Shown one piece after another: positions 9,779 to 18,177 of a stretch of DNA of 23,119 nt. Every line of letters starts with the position of its first letter. Positions within the stretch are counted from its first letter, which is position 1. Position numbers and translations under genes: made by a program. Source of the DNA: Clostridia bacterium (GTDB lineage: Bacteria; CBDUZB01; JAGLHV01); NCBI GenBank assembly GCA_030595925.1, contig JAUVLC010000032.1, positions 1 to 23,119 of the forward strand, given 5' to 3'. The notes beneath the pieces are model-generated. The model ran no database searches. It was not told where the DNA came from and saw only the letters and a list, made by a program, of their open reading frames with translations.

Positions 9779-10300
9779 TTATTTAAACTTACTTTTTTTC
9801 CCTTTAATTAAAAGCCATAAATAAAAAGAAAAAACAACTAACGCCATCATTATCAACGTAAATCCTATGGGAAGCAAAACACATGCTTTACTTAAAAGAT
9901 ACATCAGTAGAAGCAAGAATGTTATTTCCCAAAAAACCAAAGACTTATCAGTCGTGGATACTTCTCCCAAATAAAGTCGAATAAATCTTTTTAAAACCAT
10001 TCTATCCAAGAAACCGTGATTTAATAAATCCACCCCATAGGTGGAAAGATACGGATTCTTTTGCCTCCATAAAACATTACCTACTATTTTTACCGAGGAA
10101 CGTTCATTATGGGGAGTAAATACAAAAAAACATTCTTCTCCTTTATTAAAATCAACACTACTTTCAAAACAAATTCCGCTTTGAGAAAAGTTAATAATTT
10201 TAGCATGAGTATCCTGACGAAAATTATGGCCATGGACATTTGAAACCACTACTTTTAAATTTAGTTTTATCCGTGGATACTTACGCTTTTCGTTTACCAA
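9779..10300 (-). CDS. PilZ-domain protein with two C-terminal membrane helices (copy 2)
   Basis: Paralogue of the neighbouring PilZ gene, 173 residues, with RKYPR (6-10) and NFSQSG (about 42-47) as the cyclic di-GMP-binding motifs. The two C-terminal helices are ITFLLLLMYLLSKACVLLPI and FTLIMMALVVFSFYLWLLI. The start is a TTG at 10300, preceded at 8 bases by GGGAG, which lies inside the last codons of pyrD. The pyrD stop is four bases away. It is therefore likely co-transcribed and translationally coupled with the pyr operon. The PilZ body has diverged from copy 1 while the membrane part is nearly unchanged. Confidence 0.83.
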   Translation of the reverse strand: MVNEKRKYPRIKLNLKVVVSNVHGHNFRQDTHAKIINFSQSGICFESSVDFNKGEECFFVFTPHNERSSVKIVGNVLWRQKNPYLSTYGVDLLNHGFLDRMVLKRFIRLYLGEVSTTDKSLVFWEITFLLLLMYLLSKACVLLPIGFTLIMMALVVFSFYLWLLIKGKKSKFK

Positions 10301-10304
10301 CGTT

Positions 10305-11252
10305 CTATCTCCCTTTTAATAAAGATAAATCTTTTAGCCGTTTAATCCTATGCCTTTTTAAATAATCGGCTATTCCCTCAACAATTTCTAAAGGTGTCTG
10401 CGGATTTATAAAATTACCTACACCCACAGCTACAGCAGCGGCTTTTACCATAAAAAACTCCAAAGCATCTGTGGTATTCATTATACCACCCATAGCAATT
10501 ACAGGTATTTTAACAGTATTGGTCACTTCCCAAACCATTCGTAAAGCAATAGGTTTTATTGCCGGACCGGATAAACCCCCTGTAATATTTGCCAATGCAG
10601 GTTTCCTCGTCGTTACATCAACTGCCATACCTAAAGGGGTATTAATCAATGAAAGCACATCCGCACCGGCTTTTTCAGCTGCCCGTGCAATCAACGTAAT
10701 ATCAGTAACATTAGGTGATAATTTTACAATCAAAGGTAATTTTGTGGCTTTTCTTACCCTGCTAACTAATTTATAGGTTATTTTTTCATCTTGTGAAAAA
10801 ATTATCCCACCTTTTAATTTAGTGTTTTTCTTCTGAAACCTAATATTCGGACAGGAAATATTTAACTCTATTCCGGCAATTGTTCCTGTTTTATTTAACG
10901 CCTCCGTTATCTTTACATATTCCAAAATACTCTCTCCCCCAACACTGACAATAACAGGAGTAGAAGTAATTTTTTTTAACCCGGGTAATTTCTCTTTTAA
11001 AAAAACATCTAACCCAACATTCTGCAATCCAACCGCATTAAGCATTCCTGCCGCGGTTTCCACTATACGGGGAGGAGGATTTCCCGCTCTGGGTTTAAGA
11101 GTAATGGTCTTAGTGACAATAGCCCCCAATTTGTCTAAGTCAATTAACTCTTTATATTCCTCACCGTATCCAAAAGTTCCGGAAGCTACCATTACCGGAT
11201 TTTTCATTTTTATTCCGGCAATATCAGTAAAAAGAAAAGATTTTTTATTCAC
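10305..11252 (-). CDS. pyrD: Dihydroorotate dehydrogenase B, catalytic subunit
   Basis: This FMN enzyme oxidises dihydroorotate to orotate in UMP synthesis. At 315 residues it is the class 1B form, which works with PyrK and NAD+. Seen: NPVMVASGTFGYGEEY (18-33), TKTIT with PRAGNPPPRI (47-63), and IELNISCPN with C134 as the catalytic base. KLSPNVTD, INTPLG and AMGGI are further FMN/substrate elements. The start is a GTG at 11252 overlapping the end of pyrK by eight bases, a tight stoichiometric coupling of the two subunits. Confidence 0.96.
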   Translation of the reverse strand: MNKKSFLFTDIAGIKMKNPVMVASGTFGYGEEYKELIDLDKLGAIVTKTITLKPRAGNPPPRIVETAAGMLNAVGLQNVGLDVFLKEKLPGLKKITSTPVIVSVGGESILEYVKITEALNKTGTIAGIELNISCPNIRFQKKNTKLKGGIIFSQDEKITYKLVSRVRKATKLPLIVKLSPNVTDITLIARAAEKAGADVLSLINTPLGMAVDVTTRKPALANITGGLSGPAIKPIALRMVWEVTNTVKIPVIAMGGIMNTTDALEFFMVKAAAVAVGVGNFINPQTPLEIVEGIADYLKRHRIKRLKDLSLLKGR

Positions 11253-12078
11253 CCCAAATTACCTGCCTCGAATCAAACACCGGGCCTTCCTTACAAACTC
11301 TAACGTATTTAAACCCCGGAAAATGTCCATTTTTAACTTTCACCGCACATCCTAAACATGCCCCTATCCCACAAGCCATATATTCTTCCAGACACACCTG
11401 ACAGGGCACTTTATTTTTCTCAGCTATTTTAGATACTTTCTCAAGCATTAAAGACGGGCCACAAGTATAGCTCATACAGACAGAAGAAGATCGGCCAAAA
11501 CCCAATTCCTCTTTTAAAAGTTTAGTAACTAATCCCTTAAAACCGTTCGAACCGTCTTCTGTAGCAACTTTCACCCGACAATCCAATTTATTAAAATCAC
11601 GAATAAGAAAAGACTCTTCTTTACTTTTTATTCCAACTAAAACAGAAACACCAAGGGAACGATTATTTTTCAGGCATTCCGCTAAAAATAAAAGGGGGAC
11701 AACCCCTATTCCCCCTCCGATTAAAATAATCTCTGACTGTTGTTTTTGATTTGTTTTTGGAGGCAGTACAAAGCCGTTTCCCAGGGGACCGATAATATTT
11801 ATATAGTCTCCTGTCTTATTTCCGGTTAAGATATCCGTACCTTTTCCCACTACTTTATAAAGTAATTCGATTTTTGATTTTTTTCTTACATTTTGAGGTC
11901 CAATACGATAAATACTGAATGGTTTCCTTAAAAAAGGCTCATTTCCTTTACTAACACACACATTAACAAACTGCCCCGGTTTAGCAAATTTAGCAATCTG
12001 CGGAGCATCGATTACTAAATTGTAATATCGTGAGGTAATCCTTCTATTAGCAATAATTTTCGCTTTAATTTGATACAA
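11245..12078 (-). CDS. pyrK: Dihydroorotate dehydrogenase B, electron transfer subunit
   Basis: PyrK carries FAD and a [2Fe-2S] cluster and passes electrons from PyrD to NAD+. The 277 residues show the FAD-binding RKPFSIYR (51-58), a nucleotide-binding IGGGIGVVPLL (120-130) and the cluster ligands C236, C241, C244 and C262. The start is TTG at 12078, inside the end of pyrC with a 14-base overlap; GGAG lies ten bases upstream. Finding PyrK next to a PyrD of class 1B length makes both calls secure. Confidence 0.95.
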   Translation of the reverse strand: MYQIKAKIIANRRITSRYYNLVIDAPQIAKFAKPGQFVNVCVSKGNEPFLRKPFSIYRIGPQNVRKKSKIELLYKVVGKGTDILTGNKTGDYINIIGPLGNGFVLPPKTNQKQQSEIILIGGGIGVVPLLFLAECLKNNRSLGVSVLVGIKSKEESFLIRDFNKLDCRVKVATEDGSNGFKGLVTKLLKEELGFGRSSSVCMSYTCGPSLMLEKVSKIAEKNKVPCQVCLEEYMACGIGACLGCAVKVKNGHFPGFKYVRVCKEGPVFDSRQVIWGE

Positions 12079-13360
12079 AAGTTCTATTCTCCATTGCTAT
12101 TCTACCTTTTACTATTGTAGTAACAGCAAATCCTTTAAGCTTCCTTCCGATAAAAGGCGAATTTTTACATTTAGAATGGAAAAAACCGGCATCTATTCTT
12201 AATTCCTTCTGAGAATCAATAATAGTTAAATCGGCACACTCGCCTACTTTTATTCTTCCTTTTTTCAACTTTAAAATAGTTGCAGGATTCAATGTTACTT
12301 TTTTGATTGCTTCGGATAACGACAACACTTTTTTCTCCACTAATTCAACCATTATTAAAGGTAACAGAGTCTCCAAACCAACAACTCCAAAAGCAGCTAA
12401 ATTAAACTCCGTGTCTTTTTCTATATCTAAATGAGGAGCATGGTCGGAAACGATACAATCAATAGTTCCATCAGCTAAACCCTCCCTTATTGCTTTAATA
12501 TCATTCTGAGTACGCAAAGGAGGTTTCATTTTCATGTTAGTATTATATTTTCCCACACTTTTTTCGGTCAAAGTAAAATAATGGGGACAGGTTTCACAAG
12601 TAACTTTTATTCCTTTCTTTTTAGCTTCTTTAACAAGACCTACTGATTCTTTTGTGCTTACATGGGCAATATGTATCTTTGCCCCGGTCAATTCTGCCAA
12701 AGCTATGTCCCGGGCAACCATAATATTTTCTGCTTCCCGTGGTATTCCAATCAACCCAAGAACAGTCGACACCTTCCCTTCATTCATTACTCCACCCTGA
12801 GAAAGATTCAAATCTTCACTATGTATAATGACCGGCAAACTAAAGGTTTTAGCATATTCTAATGCTCTCCTCATAATTTTGGCATTCATTATTGAACTTC
12901 CGTCATCCGAAACAGCAACAATTCCGGCTTTACTCATCTCTCCCATCGGTGATAATTCTCTGCCCAAAAGTTCCTTGGTAACACTCCCAATAGGAAAAAC
13001 ATTTACTAAGCCTTCATTTTTTGCTTTTAACAAAATAAACTTAACCCCTGAAACATTATCAATACAGGGATTGGTATTAGCCATACAGCAAACAGAAGTA
13101 ATCCCTCCCATTAATGCCGCTTTTGTTCCCGAAGCAATAGTTTCCTCATCTTCTCTGCCCGGTTCCCTAAGATGAACATGCATATCAATCAAACCGGGAA
13201 CAACTATTTTCCCCTGAGCATCTATTACTTTTTCGGCTGTAAATGGTAAAGATTTTTTAAAAGAACTAATTTTATTCCCTTCAATTAAGATATCCAAAAG
13301 TTCATCTGTTTTATTAGCCGGGTCAATAACCCTGCCGTTTTTTATTAAAATTTTTTTCAT
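12065..13360 (-). CDS. pyrC: Dihydroorotase
   Basis: Closes carbamoyl aspartate to dihydroorotate. The 431-residue protein is the class I amidohydrolase type: H61 and H63 in DMHVHLREPG, H180 (IIHSED), H233 (IAHVST) and D306 in SDHAPH are the metal ligands and catalytic aspartate, all intact, so it is likely an active enzyme rather than an inactive pyrC homologue. The start is ATG with AGGGA nearby. It lies 19 bases after pyrB, and its end overlaps pyrK. Confidence 0.96.
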   Translation of the reverse strand: MKKILIKNGRVIDPANKTDELLDILIEGNKISSFKKSLPFTAEKVIDAQGKIVVPGLIDMHVHLREPGREDEETIASGTKAALMGGITSVCCMANTNPCIDNVSGVKFILLKAKNEGLVNVFPIGSVTKELLGRELSPMGEMSKAGIVAVSDDGSSIMNAKIMRRALEYAKTFSLPVIIHSEDLNLSQGGVMNEGKVSTVLGLIGIPREAENIMVARDIALAELTGAKIHIAHVSTKESVGLVKEAKKKGIKVTCETCPHYFTLTEKSVGKYNTNMKMKPPLRTQNDIKAIREGLADGTIDCIVSDHAPHLDIEKDTEFNLAAFGVVGLETLLPLIMVELVEKKVLSLSEAIKKVTLNPATILKLKKGRIKVGECADLTIIDSQKELRIDAGFFHSKCKNSPFIGRKLKGFAVTTIVKGRIAMENRTFVSN

Positions 13361-13379
13361 CTTAATCCCTGTTATCCAT

Positions 13380-14300
13380 TTATTTATTCCCTGCCAATAA
13401 ATATAAAACCGCCATCCGAATCGCTATACCATTAGTTACCTGTTCTAAAATGACAGACCTATTACCATCTGCTACTTCGCCGGATATTTCTACCCCCCGA
13501 TTCATCGGACCGGGATGCATTACCAAACAATCTTCTTTTGCATATTTTAATCGTTCCTTAGTTATCCCATAAAATTCCGTATATTCTCTCAAGGAAGATA
13601 GAAGTTGCCCCTTCTGCCTTTCTAATTGTATCCTTAAAGTATAAATAACATCTACATCTTTTAAGGATTTATTTAAATCATAAAATACTTCCACCCCCAT
13701 CGATTCAATTTCTTTAGGAATAAGCGTCGCCGGAGCACAAACACGCACCTCCGCCCCCATTTTTTTCAACCCCCAGATATTGGAACGCGCTACCCGGCTG
13801 TGTAAAACATCGCCGATAATTGTTACTTTTAGGCCTTTTATTTTTCCTTTTTTTTCCCGTATCGTAAATAAATCCAATAACCCTTGAGTAGGATGTTCAT
13901 GCGCACCATCTCCTGCATTTATTACTGATGATTTTATTTCCCTGGATACTATTTCTGCAGCACCGGCCATACCATGACGAATGATTACAAAGTCCGCTTT
14001 CATTGCTTCAATAGTTTTTACCGTATCAATTAAACTTTCCCCTTTAACTACGCTACTGGTAGAAACAGAGACATTTAAAGTATCGGCACTCAATCTTTTA
14101 GCGGCTAATTCAAATGAATTTTTCGTTCTGGTGGAAGGTTCATAAAAAAGAAGCACTACTGTTCGCCCTCTTAAGGCAGGAACTTTTTTTATCGAACGAG
14201 TAAATAAGTCTTTGAAAGGACCGGCTGTGTCCAGGATTAATTGGACTTCTTTTTTATCTAAATTTTCCAACCCAAGCAAATCCTTATTTTTTAGCTTCAC
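13380..14300 (-). CDS. pyrB: Aspartate carbamoyltransferase catalytic subunit
   Basis: Joins carbamoyl phosphate and aspartate, the committed step of pyrimidine synthesis. In 306 residues the carbamoyl phosphate site EPSTRT (54-59), HPTQGL (136-141) and HPGPMNRGVEI near the C-terminus are complete. No regulatory pyrI gene is nearby, in keeping with control through PyrR. The start is a GTG at 14300 whose bases overlap the pyrR stop (GTGA), with GAGGAG eight bases upstream. Confidence 0.97.
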   Translation of the reverse strand: MKLKNKDLLGLENLDKKEVQLILDTAGPFKDLFTRSIKKVPALRGRTVVLLFYEPSTRTKNSFELAAKRLSADTLNVSVSTSSVVKGESLIDTVKTIEAMKADFVIIRHGMAGAAEIVSREIKSSVINAGDGAHEHPTQGLLDLFTIREKKGKIKGLKVTIIGDVLHSRVARSNIWGLKKMGAEVRVCAPATLIPKEIESMGVEVFYDLNKSLKDVDVIYTLRIQLERQKGQLLSSLREYTEFYGITKERLKYAKEDCLVMHPGPMNRGVEISGEVADGNRSVILEQVTNGIAIRMAVLYLLAGNK

Positions 14301-14854
14301 TTACCATTCTCCTCAATTTCTTTTAAAACAACCCTATCGGTTTTATCAACTTCTTTTAGTTCTACACAAACCAGTTCTTTACTTGAAGCAGGGAATACTT
14401 TTCCTACGAAATCCGGTTGAATAGGAAATTCGCGATTGCCACGATCAATCAAAACTGCTAAGCGAATAAGCTTTGGCCTTCCAAAATCAATCAACTCATC
14501 CAGAGCCGCCCGTACGGTCCTACCGGTAAACAAAACATCATCAACTAAAACAATTTTTTTTCGGTCTATATTAAAAGGAATTTTTGTTTCACGCACTATC
14601 GGTTGATTAACAGCAGAATTTAAATCATCCCGGTACAAAGTAATATCTAAAACCCCTACAGGAACGTCTACTGATTCCATTTCTTTTATTTTGGAAGCCA
14701 GACGATTAGCCAAAGGAACACCCCTATTTTGAATTCCGATAATAACCAACCCTTCGACACCATAGTTTTTCTCTACAATCTCATATGCCATCCGTTTTAT
14801 AGTTCTATCTATCTCAGCTTTATTCATTATTATTTTCTTTTCATGGAGAACCAA
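14297..14854 (-). CDS. pyrR: Pyrimidine operon regulator / uracil phosphoribosyltransferase PyrR
   Basis: PyrR senses UMP and in many bacteria binds pyr leader RNA to cause attenuation; it can also make UMP from uracil. The PRPP-binding motif IVLVDDVLFTGRTVRAALDE and the GVLDITLYRDDL stretch are diagnostic. I choose a TTG at 14854: AAGGAG lies seven to eight bases before it and the 185-residue product aligns with known PyrR from its first residues. An ATG at 14827 would cut into the conserved N-terminus, and a longer frame reaching 14893 would put the ribosome site inside the gene. It heads pyrR-pyrB-pyrC-pyrK-pyrD. Confidence 0.94.
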   Translation of the reverse strand: MVLHEKKIIMNKAEIDRTIKRMAYEIVEKNYGVEGLVIIGIQNRGVPLANRLASKIKEMESVDVPVGVLDITLYRDDLNSAVNQPIVRETKIPFNIDRKKIVLVDDVLFTGRTVRAALDELIDFGRPKLIRLAVLIDRGNREFPIQPDFVGKVFPASSKELVCVELKEVDKTDRVVLKEIEENGK

Positions 14855-14871
14855 AATAACACTCCTTAAAT

Positions 14872-15108
14872 TTATAATTGAGGTTATTACCAAAAACCTA
14901 TTGTTGTCATTCCCGCAAAAGCGGGAATCTATAGTATCGTCGACAAGATGGATTCCTGCTTTCCAGACTGTGTCATAACTCTATTTTTTACAGCAATTGT
15001 AGTTGCCTCATTTATGAGGCTCGTCGGCAAATTGATTGTGACACACTCTCTTCACAGGAATGACAGAAAAGAACAAGAAATACAGTTCGGCACCAGCCTC
15101 AATTATAA
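14872..15108. repeat. Nested inverted-repeat element (MITE-like) filling the pyrR leader
   Basis: Between purD and pyrR several inverted repeats share one axis. The outermost is TTATAATTGAGG (14872-14883) with CCTCAATTATAA (15097-15108), 12 of 12. Inside lie TGTCATTCC (14905-14913) with GGAATGACA (15057-15065), 9 of 9, and GACTGTGTCATAA (14966-14978) with its imperfect complement (15036-15048), 11 of 13. Near the axis is GCCTCATTTATGAGGC (15005-15020). A separate hairpin, ATTCCCGCAAAAGCGGGAAT, sits at 14909-14928. The outer arm ends a few bases before the pyrR ribosome binding site, and the other arm contains a TATAAT (minus strand, 15107-15102) without a good -35. I see no classical PyrR attenuator with a T-run. 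Confidence 0.75.
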
Positions 15109-15137
15109 TTTCTAAATCAGGTAGTTAGTTTTTTTTA

Positions 15138-16421
15138 CTAACCTACAAACTTTTTAATCCCTTTCTTTCCAATGTCATTACGATAATGCATCCCGTCAAA
15201 TTTTATTTCCTCAATTGTCTGATAAGATAAATCAATTGCCTTATCTAAACTGTTTCCTACTGCAGTTACTCCTAAAACCCGCCCACCCGCAGTTTGTAAT
15301 TTTTTTTCACTGTTAAAAGCTGTTCCCGAATGAAAGACCACAACATCTTTTATTTTTTTTATTTCTTCCAACCCGGAAATTTCCTTTTCTTTTTCATAAT
15401 TGCCCGGATACCCTTTGGAAGTTATTACTACACAAACGCAGGATTTTCTCTCCCATTCTATTACTAATTTATCCAGTTTCTTATCAATTACCGCAGAAAC
15501 AACCTTAACCATATCCGTTTTTAATAAGGGTAAAAGAACTTGCGTTTCCGGATCACCAAAACGAACATTAAATTCCAACGCTTTAGGCCCCTTTTTGGTA
15601 ATTATTATTCCGGCATAAACTATTCCCTTATATTCTATCCCTTCTTTTTTTATACCCGTAATAAAATTATCAAAAACCTCTTTTTTAGTTTGCTCATATA
15701 TCTGTTCTGTAATCACACCGGTAGGAGCATACGCCCCCATACCACCAGTATTTACTCCTTCATCATCATCAAACACCCTTTTATTGTCCTGAGAAGCAAT
15801 CATGGGTACGATAGTTTCTCCGTCACAAAAAGCCATTAAAGACGCTTCTTCTCCTATTAACATTTCTTCTATAAGAATTCTATTCCCGGCATTACCGAAT
15901 TTTTTTTCTACCATAATCATATCAATAGCTGCTATCGCCTCAGATTTTGTTTTACATATTATTGCTCCCTTACCTCCTGCTAAACCATCAGCCTTTACTA
16001 CCAAGGGAACACCTACTTTTTCCACACATTTTTTTGCCGCATCAGGATTGTCAAAAACATCAAAACGGGCGGTAGGGATATTATATTTAGACATAAACTC
16101 TTTGGCAAATATTTTACTCCCCTCTAATTGGGCTGCCTTTTTATTGGGGCCAAAAATAGCCAGGCCTTCATTTTCAAAATAATCCACAATCCCGCTAACT
16201 AACGGAGCTTCCGGCCCAACAATAGTCAAATCAACATTATTTTCCTTGACTAATTTCACTAAGCCGGGAAAATCATTCATATTTATATCGACACAAACAC
16301 CAAGTTCGGACATTCCTGCGTTACCGGGAACACATAAAATATTAGTGACTTCCTTACTTTGACTTACCTTCCAAACAAAAGCATGCTCTCTCCCCCCCGA
16401 CCCAATAACCAAAACTTTCAC
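15138..16421 (-). CDS. purD: Phosphoribosylamine-glycine ligase (GAR synthetase)
   Basis: Second step of de novo purine synthesis: ATP-dependent joining of phosphoribosylamine and glycine. The 427 residues begin with MKVLVIGSGGREHAFVWK, the PurD signature, followed by the IVGPEAPLVSGIVDYF segment, the ATP-grasp lid VKADGLAGGKGA (about 142-153), and NVRFGDPETQVLLPLL near 285, another family hallmark. The start is GTG at 16421, with GGGAGG eight to nine bases upstream. It lies 118 bases downstream of purQ. Confidence 0.97.
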   Translation of the reverse strand: MKVLVIGSGGREHAFVWKVSQSKEVTNILCVPGNAGMSELGVCVDINMNDFPGLVKLVKENNVDLTIVGPEAPLVSGIVDYFENEGLAIFGPNKKAAQLEGSKIFAKEFMSKYNIPTARFDVFDNPDAAKKCVEKVGVPLVVKADGLAGGKGAIICKTKSEAIAAIDMIMVEKKFGNAGNRILIEEMLIGEEASLMAFCDGETIVPMIASQDNKRVFDDDEGVNTGGMGAYAPTGVITEQIYEQTKKEVFDNFITGIKKEGIEYKGIVYAGIIITKKGPKALEFNVRFGDPETQVLLPLLKTDMVKVVSAVIDKKLDKLVIEWERKSCVCVVITSKGYPGNYEKEKEISGLEEIKKIKDVVVFHSGTAFNSEKKLQTAGGRVLGVTAVGNSLDKAIDLSYQTIEEIKFDGMHYRNDIGKKGIKKFVG

Positions 16422-16539
16422 TCTATTTCCTCCCTAAATTATCAATAAAATCTAAATTTCCACTACTTTTTTTTTGAACCCCTACATTTGAAAACTGTAG
16501 CTCATTGAGTTTTTTTACGAACAATCCACATCGCAGACA

Positions 16540-17337
16540 TTATACTAAATTTTTTTCGGCAAAGTCCACTGCATTTTTAAATAAAAATATACCATCCCCT
16601 TCTTCCGGCAATTTCTTTCTTGTCCACCGTGGATGATGATGTTTATTTATATAGCGTTCCGGATGAGGCATCATCCCCATCACATTTCCTTTTTTATTAC
16701 AAATAGCAGCAATATTAAAAACCGAACCGTTAGGATTATCCGGATACCCAGATAAACTTCCTTCTTTATCTACATATTGAAAAATTATCTGCCCGTTTTT
16801 TTTAAGTTTATCCAATAAAAGTTTATTTTTGCAAATAAATTTTCCTTCGGCATGAGCTATAGGTAAATAAATAATTTCTTTCATTCCCTTTGTCCATAAA
16901 TTTTGACATTTGAATTTTCCTGTTTTTAAGTATACCCACCGAGCTTCAAATTTTCCTGAATCATTACCGCTTAAAGTAACTAACTGCTCCTCCTCCATAA
17001 CTGTTATTCCGGGAAGAAGTCCACTTTTTACCAACACCTGGAAACCATTACAAATACCCAACACCAAATTTCCTTTTTCTACAAAGTCCTTTAAGGAAGC
17101 ATATAGTTTATATTTTAACTCATTAGCTAAAATCTTTCCGGCACTAATATCATCGCCGTAAGAAAACCCCCCGGGAATAACCAAAATTTGGTAATTAAGA
17201 AAAGGATTCTCCTTTTTTAATATTTGATTGATATGCATCGATTTCGTTTGTGCCCCGGCAACTTTCAGGGCATAAACGGTTTCTTCGTCACAATTTGTCC
17301 CCGCTGTTCTCAAAACAACAGCTTTTACTTTTTTCAT
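16540..17337 (-). CDS. purQ: Phosphoribosylformylglycinamidine synthase, glutaminase subunit
   Basis: PurQ supplies ammonia from glutamine to PurL in the fourth purine step. The class I amidotransferase triad is visible: C96 in LGICNGFQVL, then H225 and E227 in MMPHPERY. IPGGFSYGDDISAGKI (54-69) is the PurQ-specific stretch. At 265 residues it is a longer PurQ than the roughly 230-residue Bacillus type. I choose ATG 17337, preceded by GGGAGAGAAAATTAT; a TTG at 17370 would add eleven unconserved residues. purL and purS are not in the window. Confidence 0.95.
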   Translation of the reverse strand: MKKVKAVVLRTAGTNCDEETVYALKVAGAQTKSMHINQILKKENPFLNYQILVIPGGFSYGDDISAGKILANELKYKLYASLKDFVEKGNLVLGICNGFQVLVKSGLLPGITVMEEEQLVTLSGNDSGKFEARWVYLKTGKFKCQNLWTKGMKEIIYLPIAHAEGKFICKNKLLLDKLKKNGQIIFQYVDKEGSLSGYPDNPNGSVFNIAAICNKKGNVMGMMPHPERYINKHHHPRWTRKKLPEEGDGIFLFKNAVDFAEKNLV

Positions 17338-17392
17338 ATAATTTTCTCTCCCTAAATTACGTATTGTCAAAAGTTTTATTTATTTCTTCTAT

Positions 17393-17550
17393 GGTAGCCG
17401 CAGGCTTTAGCCTGCGTTTTTATGTAATAATGTTTTCTAAATCAAAATCAAATGAACCTTTGAACACATCCTCTTCCCAACTATCAATTATAATAATTTA
17501 AAGATAATCGGTGTCTCTTTTCCCTTCGCAGGCTAAAGCCTGTGGCTACC
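17393..17550. repeat. Palindromic repeat element with 24-base terminal inverted repeats
   Basis: GGTAGCCGCAGGCTTTAGCC (first 20 bases of the arm, 17393-17416) has its inverted complement at 17527-17550, matching at 23 of 24 positions. Each arm contains its own inner palindrome CAGGCTTTAGCCTG. The 110-base core is AT-rich with no coding sign. No transposase is present, so this is a MITE-like or REP-like element. The remainder of the gene-free stretch 17338-17742 holds only AT-rich DNA and a TGTTAGGCGAAGTG segment near 17719. Confidence 0.8.
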
Positions 17551-17742
17551 TTCGGCATTTTACAAGAAATTTTCACTTTATTTATAAGACTTTTTGATTT
17601 TTATCTCATTATATTTTCAATACTACCAGCAAAATTTCCGCTAACATTTCCGGCACAAAAGAAGTTCTGCATAAGCAAAATTAAACGGAGTGAAACCGAA
17701 ACATAGTTTTTTACACTGTGTTAGGCGAAGTGAACACCATTC

Positions 17743-18045
17743 CTACTTTGCTATCTCGCCTTCACCCTTATATTGATTTTTCAATTGAGCTAAACCATTC
17801 TTGATTTTGTATCGCATGGACAGATACCATGGAAACCCAATTATCCACAACAATACACATCCAATAAATAAAACAACAGGCTTTAACGCAATACCAGACT
17901 TATATTTGTAAAGATCAATTTTACTGGAATCAATAGCAGCCCAAATAGATGTTCCAAGCAGCACAAAAAATGTAATTCCTTGGGGTAAAAACATAGTTGC
18001 AATTATAATTGCCAATGTAAATAATATTGCTTGCCACGTTTTCAT
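17743..18045 (-). CDS. Small hypothetical membrane protein, 100 aa
   Basis: Residues 5-37 form one or two hydrophobic segments (AILFTLAIIIATMFLPQGIT then FFVLLGTSIWAAI), and 56-75 form another (VVLFIGCVLLWIIGFPWYL). The ending YLSMRYKIKNGLAQLK resembles a widespread group of small uncharacterised membrane proteins whose last helix is followed by a basic segment. No function can be given. AAAGGAGGAGAAATT before the ATG is the strongest ribosome site in this accessory part. It stands alone between repeat-filled spacers. Confidence 0.75.
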   Translation of the reverse strand: MKTWQAILFTLAIIIATMFLPQGITFFVLLGTSIWAAIDSSKIDLYKYKSGIALKPVVLFIGCVLLWIIGFPWYLSMRYKIKNGLAQLKNQYKGEGEIAK

Positions 18046-18071
18046 AATTTCTCCTCCTTTCCAGAGATCGT

Positions 18072-18093
18072 AATGTCAAAAGTATTTGACATT
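18072..18093. repeat. Perfect 9-bp hairpin upstream of the small membrane protein gene
   Basis: AATGTCAAA (18072-18080) and TTTGACATT (18085-18093) pair perfectly around a 4-base loop. It lies about 27 bases before the ATG at 18045, just upstream of the ribosome site. Beside it, 18095-18126 has a second imperfect inverted repeat beginning CTGCCTGAGCGAG and ending CAGACAGGTAG. An operator or leader structure is possible; so is plain repeat debris. Confidence 0.45.
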
Positions 18094-18177
18094 TCTGCCT
18101 GAGCGAGTTTCGCACGCAGACAGGTAGTTTATAACTTTTGATTTATAATAAAATAAGTGCTTTTTCTTTTTTTATTA

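Noticed and set aside
14909-14928. GC-rich hairpin ATTCCCGCAAAAGCGGGAAT as an intrinsic terminator or attenuator of pyrR
   Set aside because: On the minus strand the nearest T-run is about a dozen bases away and only five long; the hairpin is better explained as part of the repeat element.
16480-16520. CTACA/TGTAG hairpin between purQ and purD as a terminator
   Set aside because: The stem is only five pairs and on the transcribed strand is not followed by T; the adjacent T-run belongs to the other strand.
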